Shown here piece by piece: positions 8,757 to 16,505 of a DNA stretch of 25,837 nt. The translations under genes were made by a program, and so were the position numbers. Within the stretch, counting starts at the first letter, position 1, and each line of letters starts with the position of its first letter. The stretch is from Myxococcales bacterium (GTDB taxonomy: Bacteria > Myxococcota > Polyangia > Fen-1088): the NCBI GenBank assembly GCA_003159055.1, contig PMLH01000584.1, forward strand, positions 252 to 26,088. Direction: 5' to 3'. Below the pieces are notes generated by a model that was not told the origin of the DNA, ran no database searches, and was given only the letters and a program-made list of their open reading frames with translations.

Positions 8757-9440
8757 ATGACAAACAGACAATTGCTTCCCAGGGCTCTCATCCATGGCCG
8801 GCCGCTACTGTCCCTGGCAGTGTTGCTCGCCGGCGCGGTCGGCTGTGTGTACGACCCCAACCACCGATGCGACGACAACGAAATGCTGTCGTCCGACGGG
8901 CGGCAGTGTGTCTGCGTGCCGGGCGCAGCGATGACCGCCCACGGTTGCACCCTGTGCGGGGCGAACGAGGTCCCCGGACAGGGAATCTGCGGCTGCGCAC
9001 CCGGATACTCGCGAGCCACGCCCGACGCCGCCTGCCAGCAGGTGCCCTCTGCTCTCGGCATGGTCTGCGACACATTGACCGTGCCCTGCACGGATCCCAA
9101 GTACTCCACTTGTCACGTGACCAGTGGCACCGCCGGGTACTGCACGAACCTCGGGTGCACGACCTCCGCCGACTGCCTGGATGGTTACGCCTGCGACACC
9201 CGTGCGGTGCCTGGGTATTGCGCGCGGCCGCCCGTCGGCGCGGGCCAGGCGTGCCAAAGCAACGCCGATTGCGCGGGCAGCGAGGCCACCTACTGCGATT
9301 CGTTCATGACCCACCAGTGCCACGTCCAGGGCTGCACGCTCGCCCCCGACAATTGCTTCTCCGGAACCGTGTGCTGTGACCTCACCACCTTCGGCGTCGC
9401 GCAGCCAATTTGTGTGCAATCCGGGACGTGCCCGACATGA
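8757..9440 (+). CDS. Cys-rich lipoprotein
   Basis: The protein has 227 residues. A lipoprotein signal ends in LLAGAVGC (Cys30). The mature part holds more than 25 cysteines in short repeated spacings (C-x-C, C-x-x-C, and pairs such as CTTSADCLDGYAC and CQSNADCAGSEATYC). This Dickkopf/EGF-like Cys pattern is common in myxobacterial surface lipoproteins. It should be a disulfide-knotted extracytoplasmic protein, perhaps a binding or recognition module. No enzyme motif is present. It starts 3 bp after the phosphatase stop and its stop overlaps a possible ATG (ATGA, 9437) of the next gene, supporting one transcript. Confidence 0.8.
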   Translation: MTNRQLLPRALIHGRPLLSLAVLLAGAVGCVYDPNHRCDDNEMLSSDGRQCVCVPGAAMTAHGCTLCGANEVPGQGICGCAPGYSRATPDAACQQVPSALGMVCDTLTVPCTDPKYSTCHVTSGTAGYCTNLGCTTSADCLDGYACDTRAVPGYCARPPVGAGQACQSNADCAGSEATYCDSFMTHQCHVQGCTLAPDNCFSGTVCCDLTTFGVAQPICVQSGTCPT

Positions 9441-9460
9441 AAGCCCGCAGAGGTAATTCA

Positions 9461-10873
9461 ATGAGCAAGCTTCTTTTGTCAGCCAGCCTTTTCGCGTCGT
9501 TCACGCTAGCCCTCGGGGTTGGGCAGGCCGGCGCGCAAGCCCAGGACCCGGTGCCACTCTCGCCGATGCCGGGCGAACCGCCGACGGGAGGCCCCGAGGC
9601 AGACGTGCCACAGGCGATCGCGCCGGCTGCGCCTGACCCGGCGGCCGGCGTGCCGGGTCCGCGGGCCAGCGATGTCGAGGCGCAGGTGGCGGCGGAGATG
9701 GCGAAGATCGACAGCCAGTCGGCAAGCGGCGCAAGCGACCAAGGCGAGCACCATCGGCTCGACCTCTACGGCTTCGCGGATTTCAGCTATTCGCGATTGC
9801 TGCCCGACTCGGTGCAAATAGCATCATCGACCTCGACCTTCTCCGTCGGCAACCTGAACCTCTACATGGCCAGCGAGCTCGGCGATGAGTGGCGCTCGCT
9901 CGTCGAGGTCCGGTTCATGTATCTGCCGAACGGCTCAGCGCCCTCCGCCAACCCGTACGGCCCGGCCACGGACACCACGGTCACGGACCCCACCGACTTC
10001 GGCCGTACTATACAATGGGGCGGGATTCATATCGAACGCGCCTGGCTCGAACGAACCTTCCACAAGCTATTGACCGTGCGGGTTGGGCACTGGCTGACGC
10101 CGTACGGAATCTGGAACGTGGATCACGGCTCGCCGGTGGTCATCGGCATAGGCCGTCCATTCATCGTGGGCGAGGCACTGTTCCCGGCCAGCCAGACCGG
10201 CATCGAGCTCTACGGCACGGCCGACTTCAACTCGCTTCAACTGGGATACCACCTGACCGTGTCCAACGGCCGTGGCCCTTCGTCCACGATTGCGGATCTC
10301 GACAGCAACAAGGCCTTAGGCGGGAGGCTCTTCCTGCGCCACGAGTCTGCGTTCGGGACTCTCAACGTGGGCACTGCACTTTACCGCGGCCAATATACGA
10401 ACAAGCATCTCGAGTACGGGGTCGACGCCAAGGGGGTGGCGACGTCGGCGTACGTGAATGACTCGCAGTACGACGAGCTCAGCCTGGGCGCCGACCTCAA
10501 GTGGCAGTGGCGTGGTCTCCTCGTGCAGGGCGAGGTCATCGAGAACCAGGTGGCGTACACGCCCTCCGGAAGAACCGTCTCCACGAATTCCGGCGCGCCT
10601 TCCTTCGACAGCGACTACCGCCGGTGGGGCGTCTACGGGCTGGCCGGCTATCGGTTTGCCTCCCTCGGCGTCATGCCGTACGCCAGTACCGGGTACTACA
10701 AAGAGGGTTCGCCAAGCTACATACCCAAGCTGTCGTATTTCTTGGTTGGCCTCAACCTGCGTCCGACGCCTCGGGTAGTCTTGAAGCTGCAGTACGACTA
10801 CGTCCATTTCTACATGGATATACCACTACAGAACGCGAAGATGTTGTCGGCCCAAACCGCGTGGAGTTTCTAA
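9461..10873 (+). CDS. Outer-membrane beta-barrel, porin-like
   Basis: The chosen start ATG 9461 has AGAGG about 7 bases upstream and opens a clean signal peptide (MSKLLLSASLFASFTLALG, cleavage after AGAQA). A Pro/Ala-rich segment with a short helix (DVEAQVAAEMAKID) follows, then alternating amphipathic strands from LDLYGFADFSYSRLL to the C-terminal VVLKLQYDYVHFY...AQTAWSF ending in Phe. The terminal aromatic residue is the classic BAM recognition feature. The strand pattern, with RVGHWLTPYGIWNVDHG and TGIELYG, resembles phosphate-selective-porin/OprP-like and other 16-18 strand barrels. The next gene encodes a phosphate-binding-protein-like domain, which fits uptake or sensing of an anion. 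Substrate specificity is inference. Confidence 0.82.
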   Translation: MSKLLLSASLFASFTLALGVGQAGAQAQDPVPLSPMPGEPPTGGPEADVPQAIAPAAPDPAAGVPGPRASDVEAQVAAEMAKIDSQSASGASDQGEHHRLDLYGFADFSYSRLLPDSVQIASSTSTFSVGNLNLYMASELGDEWRSLVEVRFMYLPNGSAPSANPYGPATDTTVTDPTDFGRTIQWGGIHIERAWLERTFHKLLTVRVGHWLTPYGIWNVDHGSPVVIGIGRPFIVGEALFPASQTGIELYGTADFNSLQLGYHLTVSNGRGPSSTIADLDSNKALGGRLFLRHESAFGTLNVGTALYRGQYTNKHLEYGVDAKGVATSAYVNDSQYDELSLGADLKWQWRGLLVQGEVIENQVAYTPSGRTVSTNSGAPSFDSDYRRWGVYGLAGYRFASLGVMPYASTGYYKEGSPSYIPKLSYFLVGLNLRPTPRVVLKLQYDYVHFYMDIPLQNAKMLSAQTAWSF

Positions 10874-10874
10874 C

Positions 10875-11369
10875 ATGCGTTCCACCTTCATGAAGGTTTT
10901 CCTGGGCTTGATCGGATTCGCCGCGTGCCTGCTCGTTGGCGGGGCCTTCCGTCCGGCCAACGCCGAGTCTCCTGTTCCACTCGCTGTCGTGGTCGCGAAG
11001 AACAGCCCACTCACCGACCTCTCGACGTACGAGCTCAGGCATCTCTACCTCGGCGAGTTTGTGACCGGCCCGGATGGCAAGCGACTCATCCCCCTGAATC
11101 AAGCGACGCAGTCACGCGATCGGTTGACCTTCGATGCGGCCGTGCTGGACATGTCGGCCGACCAGCAAGCCGCGTATTGGATCGACCGGCGTATCCGAGG
11201 CATGTCAGGTTCGCCGCGAGCGGTGGACTCCAGCGACCTCGCGCAGCGGGTCGTCGCCCGCCTCGACGGAGCTGTGGCTTACCTGCCCGCCTCTGCGGTG
11301 CGGCCTGACGTCAAGATTGTGCGTGTGGACGGCAAGCTGCCGACCGATCCGGACTACCGCCTCCGGTGA
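10875..11369 (+). CDS. Small PstS-like periplasmic substrate-binding protein
   Basis: The protein has 164 residues. The signal peptide runs to about residue 30 (FRPANA). The mature part begins PLAVVVAKNSPLTDLSTYELRHLYLGEF and continues LIPLNQATQSRDRLTFDAAVLDMSADQQAAYWIDRRIRG, ending with GAVAYLPASAV. This is the pattern of the small, single-lobe 'phosphate ABC transporter substrate-binding-like' proteins (PBP-like_2). No ABC permease or ATPase is nearby, so a stand-alone sensing role is more likely than transport, perhaps passing ligand state to the SpoIIE phosphatase sensor encoded in the same run. It starts 2 bp after the porin stop. The ligand is unknown. Confidence 0.8.
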   Translation: MRSTFMKVFLGLIGFAACLLVGGAFRPANAESPVPLAVVVAKNSPLTDLSTYELRHLYLGEFVTGPDGKRLIPLNQATQSRDRLTFDAAVLDMSADQQAAYWIDRRIRGMSGSPRAVDSSDLAQRVVARLDGAVAYLPASAVRPDVKIVRVDGKLPTDPDYRLR

Positions 11370-11581
11370 CCCGACTTCGTCGTCCAGCCAAGACGCTGCC
11401 TCCTCGAACCCTGGGCGAGCTGGCCAGCACGCAAGCCAGCCCGGGTCCGAACGTGCACTTCCAGGACACCCTGGAAGGCGACCGCCTGCTGTTCGACTAC
11501 CGCTTGCGTCCCGGCGTGGTCACGCGCAGAAACGCTCTCGATCTCATGCGTCTGGTGGGGATCGACGTGTCCAAAGCGTGA
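11366..11581 (+). pseudogene. C-terminal remnant of a MutS-family ATPase gene
   Basis: Only about 71 codons are open. Residues from TLGELAS onward, especially NVHFQDTLEGDRLLFDYRLRPGVVTRRNALDLMRLVGIDV, match the extreme C-terminus of the MutS ATPase domain (the ...HF...L.FDYRLRPG...NAL.LMR.VGI motif). Walker A, Walker B and all upstream MutS domains are absent. A GTG overlapping the stop of the preceding gene is the only start and looks fortuitous. The most likely origin is deletion or rearrangement that left the 3' end of a MutS-like gene; independent function is unlikely. Its 3' end overlaps the convergent minus-strand gene by 38 bp. Confidence 0.7.
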
Positions 11582-12083
11582 ACCACGCTTCGGTGCAAAC
11601 CCCGGCCGCGCGGGCGACTTCCTTGTTGTCGAGGTCGGGCAGGCGCTCTTGCAGCACGGTGAGAAATCGGGCAGCGACGGCCAGCCGGTTCGGAATCACG
11701 CAGCCCTTGCCATCGGCGACGTCGAGCACGAAGAACATGTCCTCGGCGGCCGGGCCATCGCTGGTGGTGCGGATGCGAACCGATGTGAGATCCTTCCAGG
11801 CCACGGCTTCGCGACGCTCGCCCACAACCCGCGTGACGCCCCATTCGTCGACGGCCAACTTGCCATCCATCCGATCGCGCCGTCTGGCCCGCGCGCGCGC
11901 CGTCGCGGCTCGTATCCCCGGCACCAATGTGCAGCCGGCCGCCATGGCGATGGCAATCACTGCATTCCCCCAACCGTTGCCTGTGCGTACGGCACGAACC
12001 GTGTTCACGACGGCAACCAGGACAATCATGGCCCACACAAGTGCGCCCAAGCTCAGGATGTTCGCGATGCGTCTTCTCCACAT
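11544..12083 (-). CDS. Hypothetical two-TM membrane protein
   Basis: The protein has 179 residues. Hydrophobic helices lie near residues 8-30 and 37-60, followed by an Arg-rich stop-transfer segment (ATARARARRRDR) that would place the C-terminal domain in the cytoplasm. Residues 72-179 are a soluble domain (LAVDEWGVTRVVGERREAV, WKDLTSVRIRTTSDG, MFFVLDVADG) with alternating strands, reminiscent of bacterial PH-like domains on membrane proteins; it ends with a helix LPDLDNKEVARAAG. Function is not recognised. It is convergent with the MutS scrap and divergent from the 12260 gene. Confidence 0.65.
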   Translation of the reverse strand: MWRRRIANILSLGALVWAMIVLVAVVNTVRAVRTGNGWGNAVIAIAMAAGCTLVPGIRAATARARARRRDRMDGKLAVDEWGVTRVVGERREAVAWKDLTSVRIRTTSDGPAAEDMFFVLDVADGKGCVIPNRLAVAARFLTVLQERLPDLDNKEVARAAGVCTEAWFTLWTRRSPPDA

Positions 12084-12259
12084 GCGCGGATATTAACCAG
12101 AGAGGACACAGAGGGCATAGAAAGCGGAAGCAAGAAAGAGATCCCAGAATCCGGGCTCCCAACCCTTTCTTTCTCCAGCCGCTTGGGCCTGAATCGGTGG
12201 CGCGTCGTCTGGGACTGCTTCTACTGTAAAACCGGCAGGGAGTGTGCGACAACGGATGC

Positions 12260-13171
12260 ATGCTCGCGATTTCGGTCGCATGGTTGTGGACTGCGGCGAT
12301 CACCGTTCAGGGCGAGTCGGTTTGCCCGCGCCCGGACGAAGTGGTGGGCGCCCTCGACCAGTTGCGGTCGCCGGGCGATCATGGTGCTATCGATGGACGG
12401 GCAGAGCTTGTACCCGACGGACCATTCGTTCGCCTGCGACTCTTGCGGCCGGACGGTACACTCCTCTCGGAAAAGCAGCTTGCTGCCGAACTGTCGTGTG
12501 CGGCCATGGCCGAGACAGTGGCCGTGGTGTTGGCGGCGTGGGCCGCGCAATTGCAGGCGGATATGCCCTATGCATTCGAGACGCCGTTTCGCGCGGAGAA
12601 GCAGGGGAATCCCGAGCAGCCGGTGGTGGCCGCCGAGCTCCCACCGCCCGCGCCAGCAGCACGGCCGTGGAATGGAACCGTAGGGGCAGGGCTATTTGCC
12701 TCGTTTCAACCCGTAACCTTCGCGCCCGCGTTGGCCATCGACGTGCGAGCACGGCGAGCGGACGGTTCATGGGGCGGCAAGCTGGCACTCTTCGGTACGG
12801 GAGCCCACGTGCAGGCGCTCGATCCAGGAAGCGCAACCTGGCGCAGAATCGGCGCATCCGCAGGAATCTTGCACCATCAGTCGTGGCGAAGCCTGTCGCT
12901 CGACGAAGGGGTCGATCTCGTGCCGGCGCTACTTTTCGTTCGAGGTAGGAACTACACCGAAGGACACAGTACCCAAACGTGGGATCTCGGAGCTACGGCG
13001 GGGGTACGGCTGGGACTGGCCTTGGGCCGCGCGGAACCCTGGATCGAGGTGGGCGCGACGGGTTGGCTGCGCTCGCAGGTCATCGAAGTGACCGGAATCG
13101 AACAACAACAGACGTTGCCTCGCTTCGAGGCCCAGGCCGGCGCCGGGATCGCCGTTCATTGGGCCGAATAG
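12260..13171 (+). CDS. Hypothetical exported protein with predicted beta-barrel C-terminus
   Basis: The protein has 303 residues from ATG 12260, giving a short signal peptide (MLAISVAWLWTAAITVQG). A GTG at 12242 is also in frame. The N-terminal 110 residues (SVCPRPDEVVGALDQL, LVPDGPFVRLRLLRPDG, LSCAAMAETVAVVLAAWA) match a pattern I associate with Myxococcota exported proteins encoded beside ECF sigma factors. After a Pro/Ala linker, residues 135-303 alternate as Gly/Ala-rich amphipathic strands ending AGAGIAVHWAE, consistent with a small outer-membrane barrel. The ECF sigma gene starts about 50 bp downstream on the same strand, so it is probably part of that regulatory unit. Confidence 0.7.
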   Translation: MLAISVAWLWTAAITVQGESVCPRPDEVVGALDQLRSPGDHGAIDGRAELVPDGPFVRLRLLRPDGTLLSEKQLAAELSCAAMAETVAVVLAAWAAQLQADMPYAFETPFRAEKQGNPEQPVVAAELPPPAPAARPWNGTVGAGLFASFQPVTFAPALAIDVRARRADGSWGGKLALFGTGAHVQALDPGSATWRRIGASAGILHHQSWRSLSLDEGVDLVPALLFVRGRNYTEGHSTQTWDLGATAGVRLGLALGRAEPWIEVGATGWLRSQVIEVTGIEQQQTLPRFEAQAGAGIAVHWAE

Positions 13172-13222
13172 GCTGTAACGGCGGCCGGCCAGCGGACACT
13201 CAAGGTAGAGAGTATCTTGGTC

Positions 13223-13789
13223 ATGATCGTGTTTCGTCCTGACGCAGCCCGCATGCCTACGGAGAGCGATGCTTCGTTTGATTTCGACGCGATCTATCGG
13301 CAGTACGGGCGAGCGGTGGCTCGCTGGGCCGCTCGCCTCGGCGGGCCGCACATCAGCGTCGAAGACATCGTTCAGGAGATCTTCCTTGTCGTCAGCCGCC
13401 GCTTGCCCGGTTTCCGCGGCGAGGCCAAGCTCAGCACGTGGCTCTTCACCATCACCGACCAGACCATCCGCAATTGGCGGCGGCGCGAGCGCTGGCGCCG
13501 CTTCGTCTAGCACCTGACCCGGCACATCGAGGACACCACGGACACCATGCAAACCACCCCCGTCGAAGAAATCGAACGCCACCAGGCGGCCGAGCGCTTC
13601 TATCGTATCCTCGATGAAATGCCGCACAGGCACCGCAGCCTGCTCGTGCTGTTCGAGATCGAGGCCCAGTCGGCGGATGAAATCGGCCAGCTGATGGGCT
13701 TGAAAGCGGCGACCGTGCGCGTGCGCCTGCATCGCGCCCGCGCCGATTTCTTGAAACGCATGCAAGCCTTGGAAGGGAAGACGCCATGA
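13223..13789 (+). pseudogene. ECF sigma factor split by an in-frame amber codon (region 2 / region 4)
   Basis: One reading frame runs from ATG 13223 (TTG 13217 also possible) to TGA 13787-13789 and would encode 188 residues, the usual ECF length, but it is interrupted by TAG at 13508-13510. The 5' part (95 residues) is region 2: FDAIYRQYGRAVARWAARL, VEDIVQEIFLVVSRRLPGF, STWLFTITDQTIRNWRRR. The 3' part, which could restart at ATG 13547 (80 residues), is region 4: LDEMPHRHRSLLVLFEIE and the helix-turn-helix SADEIGQLMGLKAATVRVRLHRAR. The stop sits exactly in the interdomain linker. Explanations are a recent nonsense mutation, a sequencing error, readthrough, or two separately made sigma halves. 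Both halves look well conserved. The stop overlaps the anti-sigma start as ATGA. Confidence 0.85.
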
Positions 13790-14853
13790 AGGACGTCAGT
13801 TCCGACCCCACACGGTGGCGCGATTTTTCGCCCGAGAGCCTCAGCCAAGGCGAGGCCGAGCTGGATGTGCGGGCGGCGGCGCAGGCGGCGGCAATCGTGC
13901 GCCAGATTGGCGAGCCAGTCCTTCCCAGCGCAGTGACGATGGAGGCGGTTCGCGCGCGTATCGTGCTTCGTCGCGGTCCGCGGCCGCGTGTCCGCCGGGG
14001 CCTGACTTGGGCACTGGTGACCTTTGTGCTCATCTTCGGCGTGACGTTGGGAGCGGCAGCGCACAGCTGGATCAGCAAGCGATGGACGGCGCCGAAGACG
14101 AAGCCGGCGGCCGTGGAAATGCCGGCGAGCCCGACGCGGCCCAAGTTGCAAGCGCGCAACCGGCCGGCGCCTGCTCCGGCTGTCGTTGAGGCGCCACCAG
14201 TCTTGGCGTCGCCGGTCTTGCCGGCGCCGGAGGTGCATCCACCGGTGGCGCAGCATCCGATGGTGTCGCCAGAGAGTCCCGTAAAAAAACAGCGTTCCAC
14301 AGTCAAGCTGGCCAGCATCTCGCCAGCGCCGTTCCCGGTTCAATCGTGGCCGCCGAACGCCGACGGCGCCAGCGAATCGCAAGCCATCGGAGTTGCCCTC
14401 AGGAAGCTGCGCCAGAGCCATGACGCCCGAGGCGCGCTCGAGGCCTTGGAGCAATACCGACGATCGTTCCCGAACGGACGTCTGGGAGCGGAAGCAGGAC
14501 TCATTCGCGTAGAAGCGCTCCTCGCACTCGGCGACCGCGCTGCGGCCCTGCTCCTGCTCGACAACGATACGACCATTGGCCATGGCCCGCGTGCACGCGA
14601 GCTGCTGGTCCTGCGCGGGGAGCTGCGCGCATCGGCCAGTCGCTGCGCCGAGGCGGTGGGCGATCTTGGCCGGAGTCTCTCAGCCACGCCTCATGATGCT
14701 GTCGACGATCGCGCCCTATTCGCGCGGGCGTCGTGCCTGAGCCGGCTCCACCAATTCGATGCGGCCAGGCGCGACCTCGAACAATACCAAGCGCATTTCC
14801 CGACCGGCTCCAATGCCGCCGTAGCGGCCAGCCTCCTGCAATCTCTGCGATAG
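13786..14853 (+). CDS. Putative anti-sigma factor with TM helix and periplasmic TPR repeats
   Basis: The protein has 355 residues and is translationally coupled (ATGA) to the sigma gene. Residues 1-70 form a charged cytoplasmic helical segment (potential sigma-binding part, no zinc-binding HxxxCxxC motif). A single TM is near residues 73-95 (LTWALVTFVLIFGVTLGAAA), then a long Pro/Ala linker (about 105-190), then TPR-like helices from about 200 to 355 (ALEALEQYRRSFPNGRLGAEAGLIRVEALLALGD and FDAARRDLEQYQAHFPTG). This sigma plus TM-TPR arrangement is common in Myxococcota ECF modules. I infer sequestration of the sigma factor at the membrane with release by an envelope cue; the anti-sigma assignment rests on position and layout rather than a named domain. 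Confidence 0.75.
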   Translation: MKDVSSDPTRWRDFSPESLSQGEAELDVRAAAQAAAIVRQIGEPVLPSAVTMEAVRARIVLRRGPRPRVRRGLTWALVTFVLIFGVTLGAAAHSWISKRWTAPKTKPAAVEMPASPTRPKLQARNRPAPAPAVVEAPPVLASPVLPAPEVHPPVAQHPMVSPESPVKKQRSTVKLASISPAPFPVQSWPPNADGASESQAIGVALRKLRQSHDARGALEALEQYRRSFPNGRLGAEAGLIRVEALLALGDRAAALLLLDNDTTIGHGPRARELLVLRGELRASASRCAEAVGDLGRSLSATPHDAVDDRALFARASCLSRLHQFDAARRDLEQYQAHFPTGSNAAVAASLLQSLR

Positions 14854-14901
14854 TGCACTGGCCCCCGTAACGCTGACCTGCGATCAGACACTCACGGTTG
14901 T

Positions 14902-16485
14902 ATGGGACACAAGATGCTCGGACGAGAACGAATCCGCTTCCTGGTCGGCGCAACGCTCGTTGCGATGATGGCGGCGTGCACGCAGCACAACAACATCGGC
15001 ATGCAGAATGGTCGTCCGGATGCCGATTCAGATTCCGCGCTCTCGTTCAATGTTGGCGCGTCTGATACGCTCTCGTTCGATGCTGGATCAAGCCCGCCAC
15101 AGGTTGGCATGGGCGGGGCGGTTGGCTCCGGCGGCGCGGTGGGCACTGGCGGCCTCACGACGGTGGTCGGCTCCGGTGGGGCCGCCACGGGGGGCTCGAA
15201 CGGCACGGCCCTGGGCGGCGCGGGTACTGTCGCCACCGGTGGCGTGGGCGGAGCGGGTGGGGCCGAGGGTCGCCACTCGGATGCCGGCGTGCCCGATGCG
15301 CCCGACAGTGGCGATGCACCTGGAACCGGCGGGACATTGGGCAGTGGCGGCGCGACTGGCAGCGGCGGTGTGGCCGGAACAGGAGGCGGAATCGGGACCG
15401 GCGGTGTGACTGGCACCGGCGGTGCGGCCGGAACAGGAGGCGGAACCGGGACCGGCGGTGCGCTCGCCAGCGGCGGGAGCAACGGCTCGGGCGGCTCGAC
15501 GGTTCCCATCACCGGGCCCTGCGACATCTATGCGGCCGCCAGCCCGGCAACACCATGTGTCGCGGCGTATAGCATGGTGAGGGTTCTCTCGAGTACGTAC
15601 CGCGGGCCCCTCTACCAGGTCAGGACGGGGGGGTCGTCGCGTGGCACGGGTGGCACGACCACGGACATCGGGGTGGTCGCGGACGGCTTCGCCGACGCGG
15701 CTGCCCAGGACGCGGCCTGCGGCTCCGCCGCATGCACCGTCTCGATCCTGTATGACCAGTCCGGTAAGGGCAACCATCTCAAAGTGGCGCCCGCAGGCTG
15801 TTCCAGTTCCACGGGAACTGCATCTGAGGCGGACTATGAGTCAAGCGCGAACCGTCTCGCCTTGACGGTCGGCGGGCACCAGGTCTACGCGCTCTACATG
15901 AAAGCTCATGATGGTTATCGGAACAACCAGACCACGGGCATGCCAACCGGAAACGCGGCGCAGGGTATTTATGAGGTGGCGGATGGTAGGAAAAATGTTG
16001 GCACCGGGACCGGGTGCTGCTGGGACTTCGGGAATGCATCGACGGACAATTGCAACGGCTCGATGGCTGCACTCCTCTTCGGGATGAACCGTTGGGGTAC
16101 TGCCGGCGCCGGCAACGGCCCTTGGTTCATGGGTGACTCTGGGACCTGGCTTTTCCCCAATGACTCGGGAGTGTGCGTTGAAGGTAGCTGCATCGATAAC
16201 CCGTCCATAAACGTCGACTACGCCTTTGGCGTGCTCACAACCGACCAGACGAAGGGCGCGATCAGGGTCGGCAACGCGCAATCCGGCAGTCTGACAACCG
16301 CGTATGACGGACAAGCTCCCGCCACGTGGTCAATGGGGGGCGGCATCGTCCTGGGCATCGGCAGTGACAACAGCAATTCGTCACAGGGAACCTTCTTCGA
16401 AGGTGCCATTACAGCCGGCCGGCCGTCGGCTGCGACCGACGACGCTGTATTGAAGAATGTACAGGCCGCGGGGTACGGGAGATAG
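14902..16485 (+). CDS. GH54-type alpha-L-arabinofuranosidase-like lipoprotein
   Basis: The protein has 527 residues. The lipoprotein signal ends in MMAAC (Cys26), followed by a Gly/Thr/Ser-rich linker (about 65-200) and a GH54 catalytic-type domain at 205-527. Supporting blocks are GPCDIYAAASPATPCVAAYS, GPLYQVR, TTDIGVV, SILYDQSGKGNHL, the vicinal Cys372-Cys373 in GCCWDFGNAS (substrate-contacting disulfide in fungal AbfB), and GIGSDNSNSSQGTFFEG, whose Asp489 should be the acid/base. The segment that in fungal AbfB carries the nucleophile Glu (D-[LM]-E-N) reads GDSGTWLF here, so the nucleophile appears missing (see findings). No CBM42 domain follows. It lies 48 bp after the anti-sigma gene and may be in its regulon. 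The role is arabinan/arabinoxylan attack, or carbohydrate binding if inactive. Confidence 0.87.
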   Translation: MGHKMLGRERIRFLVGATLVAMMAACTQHNNIGMQNGRPDADSDSALSFNVGASDTLSFDAGSSPPQVGMGGAVGSGGAVGTGGLTTVVGSGGAATGGSNGTALGGAGTVATGGVGGAGGAEGRHSDAGVPDAPDSGDAPGTGGTLGSGGATGSGGVAGTGGGIGTGGVTGTGGAAGTGGGTGTGGALASGGSNGSGGSTVPITGPCDIYAAASPATPCVAAYSMVRVLSSTYRGPLYQVRTGGSSRGTGGTTTDIGVVADGFADAAAQDAACGSAACTVSILYDQSGKGNHLKVAPAGCSSSTGTASEADYESSANRLALTVGGHQVYALYMKAHDGYRNNQTTGMPTGNAAQGIYEVADGRKNVGTGTGCCWDFGNASTDNCNGSMAALLFGMNRWGTAGAGNGPWFMGDSGTWLFPNDSGVCVEGSCIDNPSINVDYAFGVLTTDQTKGAIRVGNAQSGSLTTAYDGQAPATWSMGGGIVLGIGSDNSNSSQGTFFEGAITAGRPSAATDDAVLKNVQAAGYGR

Positions 16486-16505
16486 GGAAGGCACGCAGAA
16501 GTCGG

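Noticed and set aside
15100..15500. Dense GGC-rich short repeats, considered as a CRISPR or satellite
   Set aside because: They are in-frame Gly/Thr codons of the GH54 lipoprotein linker with irregular spacing and no spacer-repeat structure.
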